Positions 33,252 to 43,693 of a stretch of DNA of 64,000 nucleotides are shown here, piece by piece. Every line of letters begins with the position of its first letter. The stretch's first letter is position 1. The notes below the pieces were generated by a model. The model saw nothing but the letters and a program-made list of their open reading frames with translations, made no database searches and was not told where the DNA came from. The stretch comes from Planoprotostelium fungivorum (taxonomy: Eukaryota; Evosea; Variosea; Cavosteliida; Cavosteliaceae). The translations under genes were made by a program, and so were the position numbers. The DNA is taken from positions 1 through 64,000 of the forward strand of contig MDYQ01000007.1 in assembly GCA_003024175.1 (NCBI GenBank). The letters run 5' to 3'.

Positions 33252-33389
33252 TCAACACACTGCACCTAACGTCATTCTTATCTCTCCGATGCGATCCAAG
33301 ATGGGCACCACGGTTTGACGTATCTTCTTGTTCACCATGGCCTGAGAAATGTTCAGACCGGCCGTCATGTCCAATGCTAACGTTCCCAT
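33252..33389 (-). CDS. Short ORF of 45 residues upstream of the F-box gene
   Basis: ATG at 33389 opens MGTLALDMTAGLNISQAMVN, then a basic helix KKIRQTVVPILDRIGEIRM, ending TLGAVC. It reads like part of a real protein, with a Val/Ile/Leu-rich amphipathic helix. It lies just upstream of the F-box gene on the same strand and overlaps its TATA region. It may be the last exon of an otherwise unseen gene, a small protein, or chance. Confidence 0.3.
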   Translation of the reverse strand: MGTLALDMTAGLNISQAMVNKKIRQTVVPILDRIGEIRMTLGAVC

Positions 33390-33462
33390 CTGTCGCCGAG
33401 GTTACACCAACCTTCATCCATGAATTCCTTTCTTCGAGCTGAAGCAGTGGTTGGTGGAACAT

Positions 33463-33897
33463 GACGTGATGAATGGCATTATCCCGTGTGGTGGATGTTG
33501 TATTTCTCTTGTTTGATCACGTTAGTCGGACCGATGGCCCAAAGGTGACGGGAAGAAGACAGACCGATTTTAATGGTGCATTGAAACCGTACAAGACGGA
33601 GATACACAGGAGGATCCTCTTGTAAGACGAGACGATAACACCGTGACCAACATCTCAGTCATCTGTGTTCGTCTATTCTAAACGTCAAAGATTGTGAGAG
33701 ATGGAAGATAAAATGTGTAACGTAAGATGGATCACATGACGTTATGACGATGTATTACAAATGATCACGCGGGATTGATCTCCCCATCATGTAACGGACG
33801 TCATCGATTTGAAAATCGATAGGCTCCCGGTGATCTTGATCTTGAGCTTCCTCAAACTTGCTCACGATCTATGAGTTGTGATGAAGATAAACTGTGA
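33463..33897. other. Gap without a recognisable gene
   Basis: Neither strand gives a frame with family likeness. Short plus-strand phrases (e.g. VTGRRQTDFNGALKPYKTEI) are open, but no start, stop and splice set could be fitted. Confidence 0.4.
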
Positions 33898-34500
33898 GCT
33901 GCCTCATTGTGAGCGATGAACATCCCACCATATTCGATGATTCGACTACAGACCGAATAAGCGGACAGTTATACAGCAATCGTTGCCTCTGACATTTCCC
34001 GAATCGTCTCTATGTAATGATCGATGACCTCACTCAGTAATACAGATCACAAGGCCATCGGTGCTTCGATGTGTTCTGAGATTTCACGCTGCTGCAGTGC
34101 ATTGATGTGCTTCTTACGATCTCTGAACATGGGTGATGGGACTGGACAGACATGGTCGATATTGATCTTCGAGATGTTCTACCATTACCATCACCGAATG
34201 GATGAATGTCCTAAAAGTATGTATGAGTAAATGCGGCAATAGTGAATGTCTTGAGGACTCTGAGATGATCGAGAAGCCTGCTAACGGCGTACATAATCGC
34301 TGATCCTCTGTCTGATCAATCCATAGTGGGGGTAATGATCGAGAAGATGACTTTCTTCCTTCTTTGTGCATGATCCCTTGTTGCGAATCTCTCCCAAAGA
34401 AGAGAGTCTGGGCGAATAGGTTGTGTTCAGAAGCTGGAGAATGTTGGCCACATCTCTTGCTCTTCCTAATGATTTATAAGAACCATTTTGTGTGATATGA
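33898..34500 (-). pseudogene. Fossil Fic-domain gene
   Basis: The minus strand carries the Fic signature HPFGDGNGRTSR at about 34170-34210, preceded by a hydrophobic FTHTYF-like helix. It is followed by DRKKHINALQQREISEHIEA and a further helix fragment. Fic enzymes transfer AMP or similar groups onto target proteins; they occur as host regulators and as toxins. The region is clearly broken in several places and no complete frame exists, so it is treated as a relic. Its 3' part (33895-34065) recurs at 18263-18395, so it has moved or been copied with repeats. Confidence 0.6.
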
Positions 34501-35022
34501 TACCTGCTAAGATAAGCTCTCTATACATGTCCAAGGATCGTGCGATTTCTCAAATTCAGCAGAATCAATCTTATTGTTGGGTGCATCCAACGTACGACCG
34601 ACTCAGTAATACTCTTTTTGAAAAGGTTCTGGATTTTGAACCCGGTGATGTCCTGCCTGGGTCGCGATCTTCAAACGTGCACGAGGTGGGCGCTATCCGA
34701 TGGAGATCTCAGCACTGTTCTGTGTAATGTTGAGATCGGTGCCTGGCTTGTTTTGTGGACGTGCCTGTTGCGTGCCAAGCCAAACTGAACCCAAAATTTT
34801 GGTACGCGATTCACCCGAATACACAGGCTTTCTTTAGCTGAATGGTATAATCCTTCGCAGGATTTTGATCTTCCTGCCTTGGCTTTGAGTGCAAGCAAGG
34901 TTGGTCTCAAGGCAGACCGAAACCCCTGTGATTAATTAATGTGGACAAAATCTACAATCAACCGACTTTTTATTGGGCGTATTTGTGCTGTCGCAGGTTA
35001 GCTGGCTCATATTGAGGTCTAA
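34501..35022. other. Gap without a recognisable gene
   Basis: Between the Fic relic and the plus-strand gene at 35023. A minus-strand frame at 34671-34910 is open but has no recognisable motif. A tRNA-like phrase near 34625-34700 did not fold convincingly. The last 100 bases hold the promoter of the next gene. Confidence 0.4.
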
Positions 35023-35773
35023 ATGGAGTATATATATGACCCTGAGGATGTGAATGAAGCTTTTTCTATCCTTTTGATGTCTCATCCGAGGCCAGAAAGA
35101 GGAGCCGCCTTTCCAGGAGTACTCGATATATAGCTTCGAAGCGACGCGGCGGAATAGATCTCAGCCAACCTTCTCAGAATTTAGCGTAGATTTATCACCA
35201 ACCCACCTGAGTGATGAGAAGAAACCAGTGGATCTAGATGCACCGACCCTCGGTCCAATATTGGACACTCTGGACCGTTATAATAACGCTGTGAGGAGAG
35301 AACATCAGCTTCATTCTCGCCAAAGCCCTACGGAAGAGCCTGCAGCATCCCGATCCTTCCCCCATCCGGTGAGGTTGAAATCACGATGAGACATTGATCC
35401 TTTCAGATCGGTGTTCCAACACATGAGCAATCTCTGCCGAAGAGAATATACAAACATAAAGCGCCTATCGAACCCACGGCTGATCAATCAGAGTCTAATC
35501 CACAACAAGAGGTGAGTGATCGCACAATTTCCATTGATAGATCAGATGAATAACTCGAACAGAAGTATTCAGTCAACTGGGATCAGTTCTTCGAATTGAA
35601 GTCGAAACCGCCAGAAGCAGAACCAATCATACCCCACATCGAAGAGGTACATCCACTTCACCATGTCCTTCTGACGGAGACAGGTCGCCATCGAGCTGCA
35701 CGTGACATCCACTGCAAGCAAGACGGATCGAATGGAAGAGAGATGCAGACCACCGACCACAGCGTGGCAGTGA
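35023..35773 (+). CDS. Unrecognised protein, basic N-terminus
   Basis: Exons fit a start MEYIYDPED at 35023, spliced by a 41-nt intron to a strongly basic ARKRSRLSRSTRYIASKRRG. Then follow KPVDLDAPTLGPILDTLDRY, NNAVRREHQLHSRQ, IGVPTHEQSLPKRIYKHKAP, KYSVNWDQFFELKSKPPEAE and a short end at TTAWQ. About 190 residues, polar and probably disordered; the RKR/SKRR runs suggest a nucleus-directed signal. No family recognised. Its stop lies 18 bases from the convergent gene's stop. Confidence 0.5.
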
Positions 35774-35790
35774 GAATAGATGTCCATTTA

Positions 35791-37158
35791 TCACGCCGGT
35801 TGTGCTTCGATCAGGGCCTCCTCCTCTTTCGACTCCACCTCTATCGTCTCCGCAGTCTTTGCGGTCGACTCTTCCTCCGTCTTCGTTTGGATCTCCGTCG
35901 TGCTGCGGCTGTCGTTCGTTGTCGCTGTTGCCCCCACTGCTTCCCTTCTTCAGAAACCATCACTCGATCCTCTCACCTTGATTCGTGGCACCCGCCGCTC
36001 TCTTTGTCCCCGGGTCTTCTTCAGTTTCCACCGCCCTCAACAGCTGCTCCATGTGTCCATAGTGACTCGGTTCACTCGATCCTTTCCTCTTCAGCTCACA
36101 CACCTCACACCTCTCCCCTCACCTTGTCTACGATATTGTGATTTACGCGCGGCCTTGGCCTCTGGGTCTTGGATCTGTCTCGATTTGGTGTAGAGGCTGA
36201 ACGGTTCTGTCAGGCTGGCTGCCATGGGTATCGAATCGTTGGGTTGATGTAAGATCAACAGGAGGTGGAACTTTGATTTCGCGATGGACCTAGTATTCTC
36301 AGTGGTGCTCTTTGCGGTGACTCACCCAGATTCAAATCTGGGCTGCTTTTGCATGGAGGAATAGGTGGGGAATTTTACGTTGAGGCTCTGGATGTTAGAC
36401 TCCATCAGAGCAGATCCCAGACGGATTCCATATCGGTTGAGTTGGTTGACGTCGTCCAATCTTCTCTCGTCAGTCGTCTCTCTGTCTATCTTCATCTCAC
36501 GTCAAGCAGTCGAATTGCACTTTGTCAGGTAGGTCCACGTTACTGACCAGAAAAGTAGACATGATGCATCCACAATCGATCTTTGGAATATTGAGCGAAT
36601 AGGAATGGAATGAGTGAATAAATGGAATGAATGAATAAGGATGAGCTGACGTGGAGGAGACACTCACTTCGGGTGGGATGGTCACTTGTGGTTGTGCTCG
36701 CTTTCTGCCCGTTGGGGGTGGAAGCATGCCCTGCACTCTCCTGTTCCAGACCTTTCCTTCTCTCAATCTTCGATTTTGAACGAAAGCCTCACCTGTCCTG
36801 GAGAAATGGAATCGACTTTCATGGCAGGGAGAGCTAAAGAGCCATGGACGTGGTTTGTGTCGATGGTGGCATCAATCATCCCTGACTCGGTTTCGATTAG
36901 CATACTCTGATCGTGCGAGGTCTCGTTCGGAACGTCGCTGTGTCCCTCCTGAGCGACTTGAAATGTTTGTGGCTCAAAGGCGGTGAGAATGTCTTGCAGT
37001 TGATTGATGGCAACAATGATAGCCTGTCTCCTCTTTTCTTCACTAATATCCGTATTCTGTGAGAGATTGTATATCCATTCTTCGGGTGCTGAGAGACAGG
37101 GCTCAGTTTTCTTTTTCTGAGGACCTTCTTCTATTGGATCTTCGTTATCACGCTTCAT
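35791..37158 (-). CDS. Unrecognised nuclear-type protein
   Basis: Start at 37158: MKRDNEDPIEEGPQKKKTEP, then LSAPEEWIYNLSQNTDISEE and KRRQAIIVAINQLQDILTAF, an amphipathic helix. A basic patch lies in PPPTGRKRAQPQV, then STFLVSNVDLPDKVQFDCLT and LDDVNQLNRYGIRLGSALME. The C-terminal half is polar (SLTEPFSLYTKSRQIQDPEA, MEQLLRAVETEEDPGTK) with an acidic end, ESTAKTAETIEVESKEEEAL. The KKK and GRKR patches suggest nuclear import. No known domain. Exon joins in the middle (36150-36330) are uncertain. Confidence 0.55.
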
Positions 37159-37428
37159 TCTCGTGGCTATGCTCTATAACCAAGGGCCAGTGGTGCTCAA
37201 ATATTCGAGTCGCTCCGGTCACATCTGATGAGCCAGACCTCTGTAAAAGAATAAAACAATTTATATTTATTTATGTCAACAGAAAGAAAGCCGCATCCAA
37301 CAAGACGAAAGAAGTCCTTCGAGACCTTCTTTCCTCTTATAAATCCTTTCTTCTATTCCACCTTCTATTCACACAACAAAATTACAGTAACATTGGGCAA
37401 ACAATGAAGAGAGGAAGAGTAAAAGTCT

Positions 37429-40196
37429 TTAAAATCCCATGAGCCTCGTACGTACGACTCGAGTCCACCACCCTGGGTAAGCATTTTTCCTCCTCTTCTT
37501 CTCCTCTGCTGACATGTATTCCTTGTGGATTTTGAATGCCTCATCTTGCATCTGCTTCAATTTCATGCCGTCCGTCAGCACCTGCAGCCATTCAGACCTC
37601 CCACTCTGCCACACTCACCTTTCTCAATTGTTGGATGCGTGATCGTAAGTGCTCAGCTTCTGCCTCCTTTCCGTTCATCGTGGCCTCTTCCAATGCCTTC
37701 TCCATGACTAGATTGATCAGTCCTTCTTCTCCTCTCATCTCTCACTCGTAATAGCCTTGTATGCTTGCTTCCTGATCTTGAGTCGCTTCAGATCATTGCT
37801 ATACTCGATGTCTGCATCTGCCACTGTGATTCCCACATCATCCCTCGTCAGAGATCCAAAGGTTCGAACCATCAACTGTTTCCTTCAGTCTCTCCTCTTA
37901 TCTCTTATCTCTTCTCTCTTATGTCTTCTCTCTTATGTCTTCTCTTATCTCTTATCTCTTATCTCTTCTCTTATCTCTTATCTCTTATCTCTTCTCTTAT
38001 TTCTTATCTCTTCTCACCTTAGATGGTTCACCGGTCTTTGGATTCGAAGCCGTGACTTCGAGGATACCGTTGACATTGATAGAGAATGTGATCTCGATCA
38101 TCAGTTCACCCTGGATATCTCCTCGAATGTCTTCCACGATCATCTGTCCCAACACTTTGTTGTCCGTTGCAGATAATCTCTCTCCCTGCGTCACTCGGAT
38201 CTCGTATTGTGTCTGCTTGCTGTCTGCCAGCTTGAACTTCTTTGTCACGCTGGATGGTATGGCTGCCCCCTTGGCTAACATCTGTTCTCCTTCAGTCCTC
38301 CTCTCTTCCTTCATTCCTCCTCTCTTCCTTCACTCACCGGAAAGTTGATGTTGGGGAAGATCTCGAGTCCAAGAGATAGAGGAAGCTGTAGATGTGAGAG
38401 GAGGAGAAGTGAAGACGTACCTCTTCGAAGATGGAGCCCTCTGAGATGTCTCCTCTCAAGATGGAACCCTGCAGTGCTGCTCCCATGGCGATGGTCTCGT
38501 CCGAATTGATGTTTCGGTTCGTCTTCTTATTGAAGAACCTGGTAGAATGACTCTCTCTACTTCAAATGCCTCACCTCTCCAAGACAGACACCAATCTGGG
38601 CATTCTGGACATACCCCCGATGACCACCAACTGTGAGGGTCAGACGTCATCCTTGTATCTCCATCACATCTGTAATATCCCCTTTGGTCAATCCGGCCTT
38701 CTCCAATGCTTCGTTGACGGGCAACATGGACTTCTGGATGAGAGGCTCGACCATACCCTCCAATCGGATTCGATTGATCTTCGTGTTGATGTGCTTGGGT
38801 CCAGTCGCATCGGCGATGATGTAAGGCAGGTTGATCTGTTTCTCTCAGCCTCCTCTCTCTCATTCAATCACCTCAGATGATGTGCTGGCTGAAAGCTCGA
38901 TTCTCATGTTGTTGACGGCTTCTCTAATCCTCTGCATGGCCAGAGGTTCCTGGGAGGGATCGAGACCTTTGTTTGCCTTCTTGAAATCGGCCACCATGTT
39001 ATTCACGATCAGATCATCAAAGTCATCTCCTCCCAGGCTCTGATTACCAGAGATCGATTTGATCTGTGGTAGGTGAGAGACACATGAGATAGAGGATCAC
39101 CTCGAGAGTTCCTTCGTTGTTGTGCATGACCGTCACATCCACAGAGGCTCCTCCCATGTCGAAGATGAGAATGTTTGATCCGGGCTTGCTCTTGTTTAGA
39201 CCGTAAGCCAAAGCCGCAGCGTGAGGTTCAGATATGATCTGCTCGATCTGTACACCCGCCATTTTTCCTAGGATATTTCAGCCCTCTCTCATCCTCTTCT
39301 TATGCTCTTCTTATGCTCTTCTTATCTTCTTCTCTTATCCTCTTCTTATGCTCTTCTTATGCTCTTCTCATCTTCTTCTCTTATCCTCTTCTTATCCTCT
39401 TCTCACCTGATTCTTTGATGGCCTGTCTCTGTGCATCCGTAAAGTGAGCAGGAACAGCGAGGATAACTTCTAAGACGGGTCTACCGTAGTGACTCTCTGC
39501 GATTCCCTTCATGTATTGCAGCAGAATCCCTCCGATCTATCTCTTTCAATGACTTCTCTCTTTCAATGACTTCTCTCTCGTGCCCTCACCTCAGTCGCAT
39601 TGAACTTCTTTCCCCTCACTTCCACTGCCGCATCGATGTCGTTCTTTCCTTTCACGATCTGATAATTCACTTTCTCTTGTAACCGTGCCACCTGCTCTAT
39701 CATTCTCATGATCGAAAGGAGAACGTTCTCACCTCAGGTTCATCGTACTTCTTTGCGAGTAGTTTTCTGGTGAGATAGAATGTCTCTGTTGGATTAGCGT
39801 GTGCCTGTCTTTTGGCTGAGACACCAATTAGTCTTTCTCCATCTTGAGTCCAAGCCACCACGGCAGGCGTTGTTCGAAATCCTTTCTCACTTCAACATCC
39901 TCTTCCTCTCTTCCTCTCACCCTCCGGATTAGCCAACACACGAGCACCTCCCTCTTCTTCCATCACTGCCACACAACAAGTGCTGTATCCGATGTCGATT
40001 CCCACTGCATCACCAGCACCACTGAGAGAGGATGAGTGGATTGATGTATTCTATAAACGCACCTGCTGTAATTTCTACGAGAAAGTAGATTGATGGGTTT
40101 GATGGGTCTGATGGGTCTAAACAGAGCGCCACGAGGAACGATGGGACGAAAGGGAGTATTCACCCTTCGAAGAAGATGCATCGAATTGTGTAGCAT
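37429..40196 (-). CDS. Divergent mitochondrial Hsp70
   Basis: An Hsp70 chaperone with an Arg-rich leader ([20 protein letters not shown]) of mitochondrial targeting type. The ATPase domain starts [20 protein letters not shown], where typical mtHsp70 has GIDLGTTNSCVAV. It continues [57 protein letters not shown], then [16 protein letters not shown] in place of [24 protein letters not shown], and [20 protein letters not shown]. The substrate domain has [16 protein letters not shown] and [21 protein letters not shown] short helical lid ends RTRLMGF. Altered phosphate-binding loops suggest weak ATPase or a specialised paralogue. Around 12 introns, several swollen with TCTTA-like repeats. Confidence 0.88.
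37895..38020. repeat. Pyrimidine simple repeat in an Hsp70 intron
   Basis: About 125 bases of TCTCTTATCTCTTATC variants on the plus strand, filling an intron much longer than its neighbours. On the transcribed strand this is purine-rich (GATAAGAGATAAGA). Simple slippage product. Confidence 0.85.
39290..39405. repeat. Second pyrimidine simple repeat in an Hsp70 intron
   Basis: Runs of CTTCTTATGCTCTTCTTATC expand another intron of the same gene. Two independent expansions of the same motif type in one gene suggest a local tendency or a tolerated structural role. Confidence 0.8.
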
Positions 40197-40380
40197 TTCC
40201 TCTACTCGATGTGATGTGATGTGATGATCAGGTCACCACAAACAACGCCCAATAAAAATATAATTCCCCTTTCTTTTTTAACCAAGAACGAAGGATGACA
40301 AAGAGGATACAGAGCTTAGGAGATAGAGAATAGGAGAGCTGAGAGACTAGATCGAGAGGAGTACAATTGAACTCTATGAT

Positions 40381-41966
40381 TTATGGGTTGAGTTTCTCCA
40401 CTGGAATGGAGACATGGTCAGCTGACAGATCTTCCTCTTCATCTTCCTCAGAGAGGGTGACAAGGTCAACACGGGTGTGCTCGATTCCTTGATGACACTC
40501 TTCATCGGCTCTCTCCCGTGAACAGATCGATAGAACATGGGACACTGCATCCGTCAGAATCCTCCACATCCTGTATCTCACCATCTTGATGGACCAGAAC
40601 TCATCGATGGGGCCAGAGTTGTATCCGTGCATCATGTAGACGACATCGTCCACTACATTCGTCGTGCAGTCGTCTCTCTCTGTGGGTGCCTTTCCATCGA
40701 CCGACTGCTTCGACCAGCAGCGAGTGACTGTGTCGTAGGCAAACACTTCGTTGGAGACGGAGCCTCGGTAGGTGATCCTTCCTCCACCAAAGACAAAGAG
40801 GAAACGGCCCACGGCCCACACGGAGGCGAAGGTGGTGGCATCGACCAGGTCACCGATGGTGGTGGGTTTGCTCCACTCGTTCGTCTCTGGGTCAAAGGTA
40901 TGGAGGTCGTTGAACTTGTTGGCCCAGTTGTCTCCGTTACCTCCTCCAAAGAGGTAGATCTGATCATGTCACTCGGATGCATGTGCAGAGGAATTACCTT
41001 TCCGTCGATGGTCACCATCTTGTGACCGCAGCGGGGCTCTGGGATGGTTCCAGTGCATTGAGGTGCGGACCATGTCATGGTGGTGGTGTCCAACACGTGC
41101 ATGTCGTTGGAATCGACGAGTTCCTTGTCTTGTTGCAGAAGACCACCAAAGATGTACATCTTCTTGCCCACGACGGCACTGGCATGGTTCGATCGTGATG
41201 GAGGGGTCTCTCCCTGTGTCTGAGGGACGTACCACATCCTCTTCACTGATCTCGTGTTATTCTCGAATGTCTTCTCTCTTTCATGCCAAACCTGGGTCGA
41301 AGGCAGAGAGTTCGAAGCGTTGAGAGATACCGTCGTATCCGCCGAACATGTAGAAGGTTCCGTCGATCTCCATGGTTGTGTGCTTGGAAATGTTGGGAGG
41401 TGAGCCAGAGATCTTGGGCTGGGTGAAGCGTCCGGTGGTGGTATCGTAGAAATAAAAGTCGTTGAAGCGGCTCTTTTGAGCCATCTGACCGCCAATATAT
41501 ACAATCTTATTATCATATACGGTACCAGAGTGTGCATATCGAGCGCTGGGCTTAGTACTGCCCAAAGAGGATTGGCTGAGGGAGATCTGTGTCCAGGATA
41601 ATGTGGCTGCGGAGATGTTAGTTCGGACCGAGAATCGACGAAAGCGCTCACATTGGAGCGTCAGGAGGTATTTTTGGATGTAGTGTCTCTTCCAAAAGAA
41701 ATCATCTTCGGTGCCGAAGTCGTTCTGAATCTCATTGATGTTATAGAACTCGGTAGGCCACTTTTGTTGACACAATTGTCTCCACAAAGCAGAACTGCAA
41801 GACAGTTCGTACATTATGCGAGATGTGGCCCCGAAGGAAAGGAGATGTTGGGGTTCCAAAAAGGAAAGGACGTGAGATAAAATCTCAACTGGTGTCTGTG
41901 AGACTCTGCATGAGGGTGATGTTGCAACTCACTCGGAACTACCGTCTCTACGGATGGGATCTGCAT
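40381..41966 (-). CDS. F-box / kelch-repeat protein
   Basis: Predicted SCF ubiquitin-ligase receptor. The start MQIPSVET is spliced by a 47-nt intron to the F-box TPVEILSHVLSFLEPQHLLS, FGATSRIMYELSCSSALWRQ. A helical linker (FGTEDDFFWKRHYIQKYLLT) leads to about six kelch blades: KIVYIGGQMAQKSRFNDFYF, TFYMFGGYDGISQRFELSAF, KKMYIFGGLLQQDKELVDSN, IYLFGGGNGDNWANKFNDLH, RFLFVFGGGRITYRGSVSNE and VVYMMHGYNSGP. The kelch Gly-Gly and downstream aromatic residues are in place, so a six-bladed propeller is likely. It ends with an acidic tail and VEKLNP. Targets unknown. Confidence 0.88.
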
Positions 41967-42335
41967 GTTGGACGAGTAGAATAAGTAGAAATACACAGAG
42001 CAGCCGCACTAGCCGGTGCACGATGGGTGGTACAGAAAGAATGCTCTCGAAACAAACCTCTGAAAGAAATCAAGATATCACGCGGTAAGGTATCGAGCCC
42101 CTTTTCGTTAGCGGGTATTTAGCTGGGCAGAGGCCTGTTGTATTCGCAGCGAAAATTAACTCGGTTCTCTCTATTCTCGCGAAGACCGTCAAGCGACGCA
42201 AAACAAAAGAAGAATGAGAAAGAGAGCCAACGAGAGAAGGATAGTGAAAGAAGGATAAAGAAGGACAGAAAGAATAGAAGGAGAAAGTGAACAGACAGAG
42301 GAGAGAGTGAAAATCGAACAGTCGTGTATTGTAAA
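41967..42335. promoter_or_regulatory. Promoter of the F-box/kelch gene and 3' region of the phosphate carrier
   Basis: 369 bases between two minus-strand genes. It contains a purine-rich stretch (AAAGAAGGATAAAGAAGGAC, about 42247-42266) and no coding frame I can support. Confidence 0.35.
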
Positions 42336-43620
42336 TTATTTTCCTCCTGAGGTTCCCATACCCATGGCAGTCTTGAAGGAATCGTAGATCCACCATTGCA
42401 GACCAGTCAGAGTTCCGATCATAAGAACACGAGTTCCGAGTCCTGAGTGAGTGAGTCGAAGAAGGAGATGGAGTGCATGAGGCAGAAGAGATGGAGTGCA
42501 TGAGACAGAGAGGAAGAAGAGATCACCTTTTGTGAGGAGGTTCTTGGCTCCAGTCTCGGAGGCGATCTGACCGAGGGACTTGCCCTTGTTGACGGGCTTG
42601 GACATGAGAGAGACGAGAGAGTCAGCGGGGTGGGAGACGATGGCACAGATGATACCGGCAGTGTAACCCGAAGCGAAGGTGATGCTGAGCTGAGTGGTCT
42701 TGGAGTACTCACTCTTGGGCTTGGTGAACACGTTGGTGTAGAAGAACTGGACGACCTTCTCGAAGAAGTAGAACTTGGCCACAGTGTAGGGGATCTGTCT
42801 GGACCACAGGGGGGTCAGAGATCCAAAGGGGAAGCCAGTGACGGCTCTCTCGGCGCTCATCTTAGCCAGAGCAGGTCCAAAGGCAGTGGGGAAAGAACCG
42901 GGAACAGAGGTCTGGATCTTAACCTACGAAACTATGAGCTGGAATGATAAAAGAGTGATGTGATTGACACAACAGACCTTGACCATCTCGAGAGGGCAGA
43001 GGGCGACATCGGCGAAAAATTCGGCGGAGGCGGAACCAGCGCACCAGATGAGACCCTTGTACTTCTCAGAGTTCTCCTTTCCAGCCAAGTTGGAGTAAAA
43101 GTCTTTGAAGACCTCGTACAGTCCGTACTTGAAAGCTCCCTGAGCGGAGTAACCGAGAAGAGTGGGGGCCCAGCCCTTCCACACAGCTCTGGATCCTTTC
43201 CGATGTTAACCGACATCCAAAATCCTCTCCACTCACCCTCCTCAGCGGCGATGGTCTTCAGACCGCTGACCAGACCCTTGTACTTCTGGGGGTTCACCTG
43301 TTTCATTCCGTCAGATTTCCATAGGGAACCGATCCAAAAGAAGAGAGAACGCCCTATACCTGCATGTTGCACTTGGTAACATCGAGGGGAGTGACCAAAG
43401 CGTGAGTCAGACCGCAAGCGAGGATACCACCGACAAGGCACTTGCCGTAGTAGGCAAGGTCGTGTTCGACGTGTCCAGCAGTGCGGGAGTTCCAAGGAGC
43501 AGCGGGGTTAGGGGTGTTGGGTGCCATTTCTCTCTGAGGGGTCTGCCTCTTCCGTTGAGAAAACCTCTCGGAAGACTTCCCGGGAACCACTGCGGTTCCG
43601 AGGAAATGCGCTCCGCTCAT
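42336..43620 (-). CDS. Mitochondrial phosphate carrier (SLC25A3 type)
   Basis: Inner-membrane carrier that imports phosphate with a proton for ATP synthesis. The first ATG at 43620 gives a leader (MSGAHFLGTAVVPGKSSERF); a second in-frame ATG at 43528 begins MAPNTPNPAAPWNS, and either could be used. Three carrier repeats follow: YYGKCLVGGILACGLTHALV with TPLDVTKCNMQVNPQKYKGL, CAGSASAEFFADVALCPLEM, and FASGYTAGIICAIVSHPADS with LVSLMSKPVNKG. SRQIPYTVAKFYFFEKVVQF is the phosphate-carrier signature. It ends AMGMGTSGGK. About 340 residues. It shares a 73-base divergent promoter with the dehydrogenase at 43694. Confidence 0.93.
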
Positions 43621-43693
43621 CTACAAGTCGGACACCGGATGAAATCCGAAATTTCGGTCTTGATCCGAAGGCCGAGGATCGTCTAAGATACAA
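43621..43693. promoter_or_regulatory. 73-bp divergent promoter
   Basis: The space between the outermost ATGs of the phosphate carrier (minus) and the hydroxyacid dehydrogenase (plus). It contains TTTCGGTCTTGATCCGAAG, a partly palindromic phrase. Such a short shared region implies either a bidirectional promoter or that the carrier uses the inner ATG at 43528. Confidence 0.45.

Noticed and set aside
34625-34700. A tRNA-like phrase on the minus strand (GGGTTCAAAATCC with a TAGC word upstream).
   Set aside because: The T-arm does not pair, the loop has an extra base, and no acceptor stem forms.
34825-34900. TAGCTGAATGGTATAATCC resembles a tRNA A box.
   Set aside because: No D-stem, no B box at the right distance, no acceptor stem.
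40653-41651. A 332-codon minus-strand frame across the F-box/kelch gene.
   Set aside because: It is a shifted frame through kelch exons and introns. The kelch motifs themselves lie in another frame and are joined by normal introns.
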